64,000 nucleotides of DNA. Source: Endomychus coccineus. Lineage: Eukaryota > Arthropoda > Insecta > Coleoptera > Endomychidae. Positions 59,753 to 64,000 of the stretch are shown here, in pieces. Both the position numbers and the translations under genes were made by a program. The stretch spans positions 37,044,581 through 37,108,580 of the forward strand of contig OY294071.1 of assembly GCA_958510875.1 (NCBI GenBank), in the 5' to 3' direction. Numbering within the stretch: the stretch's first letter is position 1; each line of letters starts with the position of its first letter. The notes under the pieces are model-generated. The model did not search any database, was not told the DNA's origin, and was given only the letters and a program-made list of their open reading frames with translations.

Positions 59753-62159
59753 CCCCGCGATAGGTGACCTCTACACCTGTATATCTGATCAGTATGAACA
59801 GGAATGACAAAATAACAGAATCTCTCGAAAAACTGAGAAAAAACTGGTGTAAAAAGGGCGCATACTTCTTGCACGCCCTGGGCACCATTTAACATAGGGA
59901 CGGCTCTGTTCACTTTTATTACGATTCAACGGAAGAAGAGAAGAAAGTTAAATTTGGAGAACAGTAACGTTCAAGCAGATTAATTTCAAACCAGGCGGAT
60001 TTATTACTCGAATGTGAAGAACTTAATTTCATTCTAATCAAAACCACATCTTCAATCTACAAATGTAAGCGGATTCTATCGATTTCTAACCGTAATTGAA
60101 TGTACAAGGGCGAAATGGATCCCATGTATTTGTCTTCGGTGCATTTAATATCGTCACGACCATGTTTAAGGGCGAGCGAGACGTTCAAGCAGGTAGCCGT
60201 AACTTCTTTACTTAAAATTATGCCAAACTACTTTAACAAACAGTGAAACAGTAATAAAATTGGAGACATAATAACTTGCAAGGAATTGGCTACGATTTTC
60301 ATTGCAGAGTTTATATTAATAATAATTTTTATTGCGCTATGATATCATATGAAAAACAACAAAGTTACCTATGAGCTAATCAAAACCAACACAATCAATA
60401 AAATAATATAAATAAATATACTAATGTAGAAAACCACTGATTAAGGTTCTAGATTCATAATAATAAGAAATTTTTCTTTTGATCTTATGGCTTAGGTAGA
60501 TGAATAAAAATGTAATGTTTGAGTATAAATCACCTTTTTCAGTATATGATAGGTGGCGATATGGAATATCGAAGTTTGAAACATGCCTTGTACACCATAT
60601 GGGTAAACGGGTCGAAAGTTATTAATTATTATGTTATTAATGATCAAAATTCTACACATTGACAATTGACCACTACGTTAGAAAGGATTTCTCATTTCAA
60701 AAATATTTGTATATACCATGGGTAAAATGTAATAATACTGTTTCGCTCTTTTTTATTCCTTATCTCCTTTTAGTGTAAGCAGATGTTAGTATTTTGAAAA
60801 TCTATACATTATTTTTAGATGAGAATCAGATTTTTAGACGTTTTCATAGAAATCCCCCACATACTCAAGGTTGCCAATTGAAAAATTTGGGGCAGTTTGA
60901 AATCAAGGGGTTGCCGAAAGGGAATGAAAATATTACATGTTTCAGCGTTCTTCTAAGCAATAACTCATAAAAAAAGAATTTGATGTTGAGTTCAAAACAA
61001 ATCTGTATACAGCACTGCTATTACAATTAATTCAATTTTTTTAAATGACCTTCAGCTGAATCATGTTATGTCATATTATTCATAATGCAGATCGCTCTTG
61101 TTTGAATTTTGAATACCCTTCATCCCCACTCTCTCCCAATAGCAGACACGAATAATAAATTGACAAAATAAAATGTTTTTTAAATGAAATTAGAATTTTT
61201 ATTCTAATACCCTTCCAAACCTGGCTCAATGTTTTGAAAATATAATCTATCTGATTCTCAAATTTCATTTTTTATCAATGACTATTCCTAGCAATTAAGT
61301 ATATTCTGCAAATGGAGTTTTTCATCACATATTTAACGGAACAAACTTATCGATTCATAAATATATACTTATGCCACTGCTGTGAGTCAGATTTACGTAT
61401 TGTGATCATAGGCGTAATAACAATTTTTCCCGTTATATCACTGTAAATGCTTCTGAATCATGACGATGTATCACATCTGTTATTCCTATTTCCATCAACG
61501 TGTTACTAGATAGCTTGGAGAACCTGTATATACAATTGTACAGAACGAAACTAATACGAAGATAAAAGTCCCATTTGTATGATACGGGCTACTGAGTTCC
61601 CTAGCATTAGATAACTATATCCAATAATATCTTGTGAAATATGTGACCACATAAGTCTCCAGAAACATTAAGTGACTATTTGAATTCTCAAGACACAATC
61701 GATTCTTTTTATCTCTTTGCAAGGAAATTGTCTTATTACCTTATATAAGAGTAATACTAATAGAATTTTATATTAGCACTAAGCGAGAAATACGGTTCAT
61801 GTTCTTCGATGTAAGATATAGAAATATAATTTGTGAATAAATACAAACTTCGAACATGTCTTTTGAATTTATTGTTTTCAATCCTCATCAATATGGCATT
61901 TATTGTATTATTCATAAGAAAATCTTTATTTCACTTTATAAAGCTTATAACTATATCAATTTCCGGAGAAAAAATATTATTGTCTACCGTTATGATGAAG
62001 ACGTTGCTGATATACTCTCAAACACTCATCAAAATGCATCTAGCGACGACAGTTTCTTCCCAAGCATATCTTCAGGAAACGTTGAACTGCAATTCCCAGA
62101 AACAGAAAAGAACGCAATGCTATTTTTAAGATATAGAATGAATCTGTTGGTTATACAAA
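59753..62159. other. AT-rich region without a supported gene
   Basis: A frame at 61856-62176 (106 codons) includes a serine/aspartate-rich stretch and ends next to a LINE fragment. I cannot assign it. Nothing else was recognised. Confidence 0.45.
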
Positions 62160-62540
62160 CAGTATACGCTGTTTAGGAATGACCCTAGACCGGAAATTAT
62201 TATGGAAAAATTATATCCACTCTGTACGAATGAATTGTTAGGCCGGTCTTAATCTGATGAGATCTGTTGCATCCAAAACATGGGGAACTGACCAAAATTC
62301 TCTAAGTCTTATGTATAAGGGCCTAATCCGATTCAGCTCAGGCTACGGTTGCACTGTATACAGTTTAGCTAGACCATACAATCTAAAATATATAGATACA
62401 ATTCACAACAGGGTTATGCGGATCCTAGGAGCCTTCCGTACTAGTCCCCCAAGAGTTTATGTTACGAAGCTGGTAATCCACCCATTGAATCCTGAAAACA
62501 ATACCTTGCATTATCTTACACAGCAATCATAGGACTTGTC
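62160..62540 (+). pseudogene. Non-LTR RT post-palm fragment
   Basis: The reading begins FLGMTLDRKLLWKNYI in one frame. From 62257 it continues as RSVASKTWGTDQNSL, then LMYKGLIRFSSGYGC and IHNRVMRILGAFRTSP. This is the segment after the RT palm in I- and Jockey-type LINEs, and the word set differs from LINE-A. An early stop and a shift (about 62240) separate the two parts, and the frame ends soon after HPLNPE. Confidence 0.65.
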
Positions 62541-62779
62541 TTCCAGTATATGACGTCTAAGCGTTTTAGACAAATTTTTTATAAGTAATTGCAAGTTCGA
62601 CCCCCCATTTTATGGAAGAGTGTTTGAGAGCTCTCCAAACTAATCTACCTAAAACGTGCTCCTTGTCCAACATCAAAAATGTTGCTCCATGAACGTTAGC
62701 CTCTCTAACCCCCCACATTACTCTAACCACCAAGAGAAATGTGAAACTCACCCCATGCTATCACAAAAACATGTTAATT
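62541..62779. other. Spacer between two LINE fragments
   Basis: May contain very decayed LINE-A upstream sequence, but I cannot support it. Confidence 0.4.
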
Positions 62780-63305
62780 GACCAAGTCTCCCCTGACACA
62801 ATAGCTATCAACACTAGTGTTCTACAGAGATCTATCTTGGCACCAACAACCTTTGAAAATGACGTCCTGTCCCGTCTGCAGCTTTGCCGATGATGGTACA
62901 TTTCATACCGTTTTCTTCTCTAAAAATCCTATACCATCCAAAATAAAACTAGAGGTGCAAGACAGATACAAGCGATGCAATGAATAGATATTTGAATATT
63001 TTTGAATGAGAATACGGAAATCTGAAACGGTTTAATACAACCAAAACTGAAACTTGTGTTTTCTCCAAGAAGACGGATACCGCAATCCCTAATATGATGA
63101 TATCAGGTACAACTACTTCTATGAAGTCCCCAATATCCATGCTCTGTAGCACCCTCTCAAGGGATAATTAATAGGTGTTCACTACGAAATAGCTTCACAA
63201 AAACTTTTATTTATTCAGTGTCAATAAATAATTTAGACCCCTGCAACTCCTCAGGACAGCTTCAACCTGTCCTGGTCACATGTTTGAAGTTCGGCTCCCA
63301 TACCT
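62780..63305 (+). pseudogene. LINE-A remnant: RT palm and post-palm
   Basis: Readings TIAINTSVLQRSILAPTTF (motif B region), CSFADDGTFHTVFF across a frame shift (FADD readable), then AKTETCVFSKKTD-like and PNMMISGTTTSMKSPISM blocks, the same order as in the copies at 1225-2165 and 52870-53815. Stops are frequent, and the C-terminal block after about 63305 is missing. Confidence 0.65.
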
Positions 63306-64000
63306 TTTCGAAATTTGATTATATCAATCAATGCTGGATCATTATCAGCATTGATATATTGATCCTCTTCCACAGTTTCAATTCATAGCCGCGCTGGGTC
63401 TCGTCAGAACTATTTGACCTTCAGTCGCTTGCGAATCGATTACAATAACTTCCACGTAACTCCAGTCTAATTACAATATCTTCTCGAGGAATGAAACGCT
63501 TATGACACTGAAAGAACATAAACTGAATATATTTAATTAGACACATTCATTATATTTTAATTTTATTTTATAACTCAAGGAGGGCTGGCTACCGTGGATG
63601 TAAAGTTGCTACAAAACTGCGTAAGTTAGGCTATGTTTTAGAAGTAAGCCACTTAATAAAATTCTCGCCATGCAGTCATAACCAGTGTAATCTTCTACAG
63701 ATCGTTAAACTCTGAGATTCAAGATGTAGTAATAAAACATATACCGTGGTAAAGCAAGAGATTTAATGACAGCATCAATGGAGAAGATTATGAACCTTAA
63801 CATTCCGAAGGTGTAATTTAACAATTCTGGGAAATTACATTCTATCCAAAGACCGTTGAATTCGTTAATACTCTAAAATAAATTATAAATTATAAATTAC
63901 TAAGTATTATAGAACGTTGAATGTATTTTCTAATCCAATTGAATTAATATCAATAGAGGTTCGTTGACTCCTTGAACCAGGCATTTATCTATGTCATAAG
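63306..64000. other. AT-rich region without a supported gene
   Basis: No coding or RNA feature was recognised up to the window end. Confidence 0.5.

Noticed and set aside
61856..62176. 106-codon frame as a piggyBac-type N-terminus
   Set aside because: The acidic Ser/Asp stretch alone is too weak. It may simply run into the adjacent LINE fragment.
1..64000. CRISPR arrays, operons, ribosome binding sites, bacterial-type systems
   Set aside because: No regularly spaced direct repeats with unique spacers and no prokaryotic gene layout. The element content is eukaryotic.

Overview
This is AT-rich eukaryotic nuclear DNA, most likely from an insect or another arthropod. The evidence is the mixture of mobile elements: R4/Dong-like and Jockey/CR1-like LINEs, a Penelope-like element with a GIY-YIG domain, a DD41D mariner, foldback elements and TA microsatellites. 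The species cannot be named from the sequence. I found no intact host gene, no tRNA or rRNA gene and no bacterial-style operon. Every coding stretch I can recognise belongs to a transposable element or its remnant.

Layout. Positions 1-10100 are mostly featureless AT-rich DNA holding a palindromic repeat with hammerhead-like ends (1-235) and decayed pieces of one LINE family, called LINE-A here (1225-2165, 5600-6205, 7980-8065). A decayed Penelope RT piece (10120-10440) abuts a 5'-truncated Jockey/CR1-like LINE (10458-13047) with several frameshifts and an (AAAT)n tail. A foldback element follows (13886-14857), and a second palindromic repeat lies at 19069-19306. Positions 20523-27200 hold a cluster of R4/Dong-like fragments separated by (TA)n tracts. 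Its centre looks like one element split by a 5' inversion. Positions 27201-43300 hold a THAP zinc-finger relic, more LINE-A, two further foldback elements with TA target duplications (33237-34071, 38843-39841) and an unassigned inverted-repeat element (35641-36456). A dead rosa-type mariner occupies 43326-44766.

Positions 48160-51917 form a nested symmetrical structure. Two Penelope-like copies lie head to head, with 1212-base arms that encode identical protein wherever they overlap. Each arm carries a hammerhead-ribozyme-like motif and ends in a (TA)n tract, and a second, diverged inverted repeat lies outside them. Positions 52445-64000 hold more LINE-A, a diverged ~120-base tandem repeat (55489-55905), two oppositely oriented LINE remnants (59285-59752) and a further LINE piece (62160-62540).

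These are not genes cooperating in a pathway. The shared theme is repeated insertion into TA-rich sequence, especially (TA)n microsatellites, by the R4-like and Penelope-like retroelements, which has produced nested and inverted arrays.
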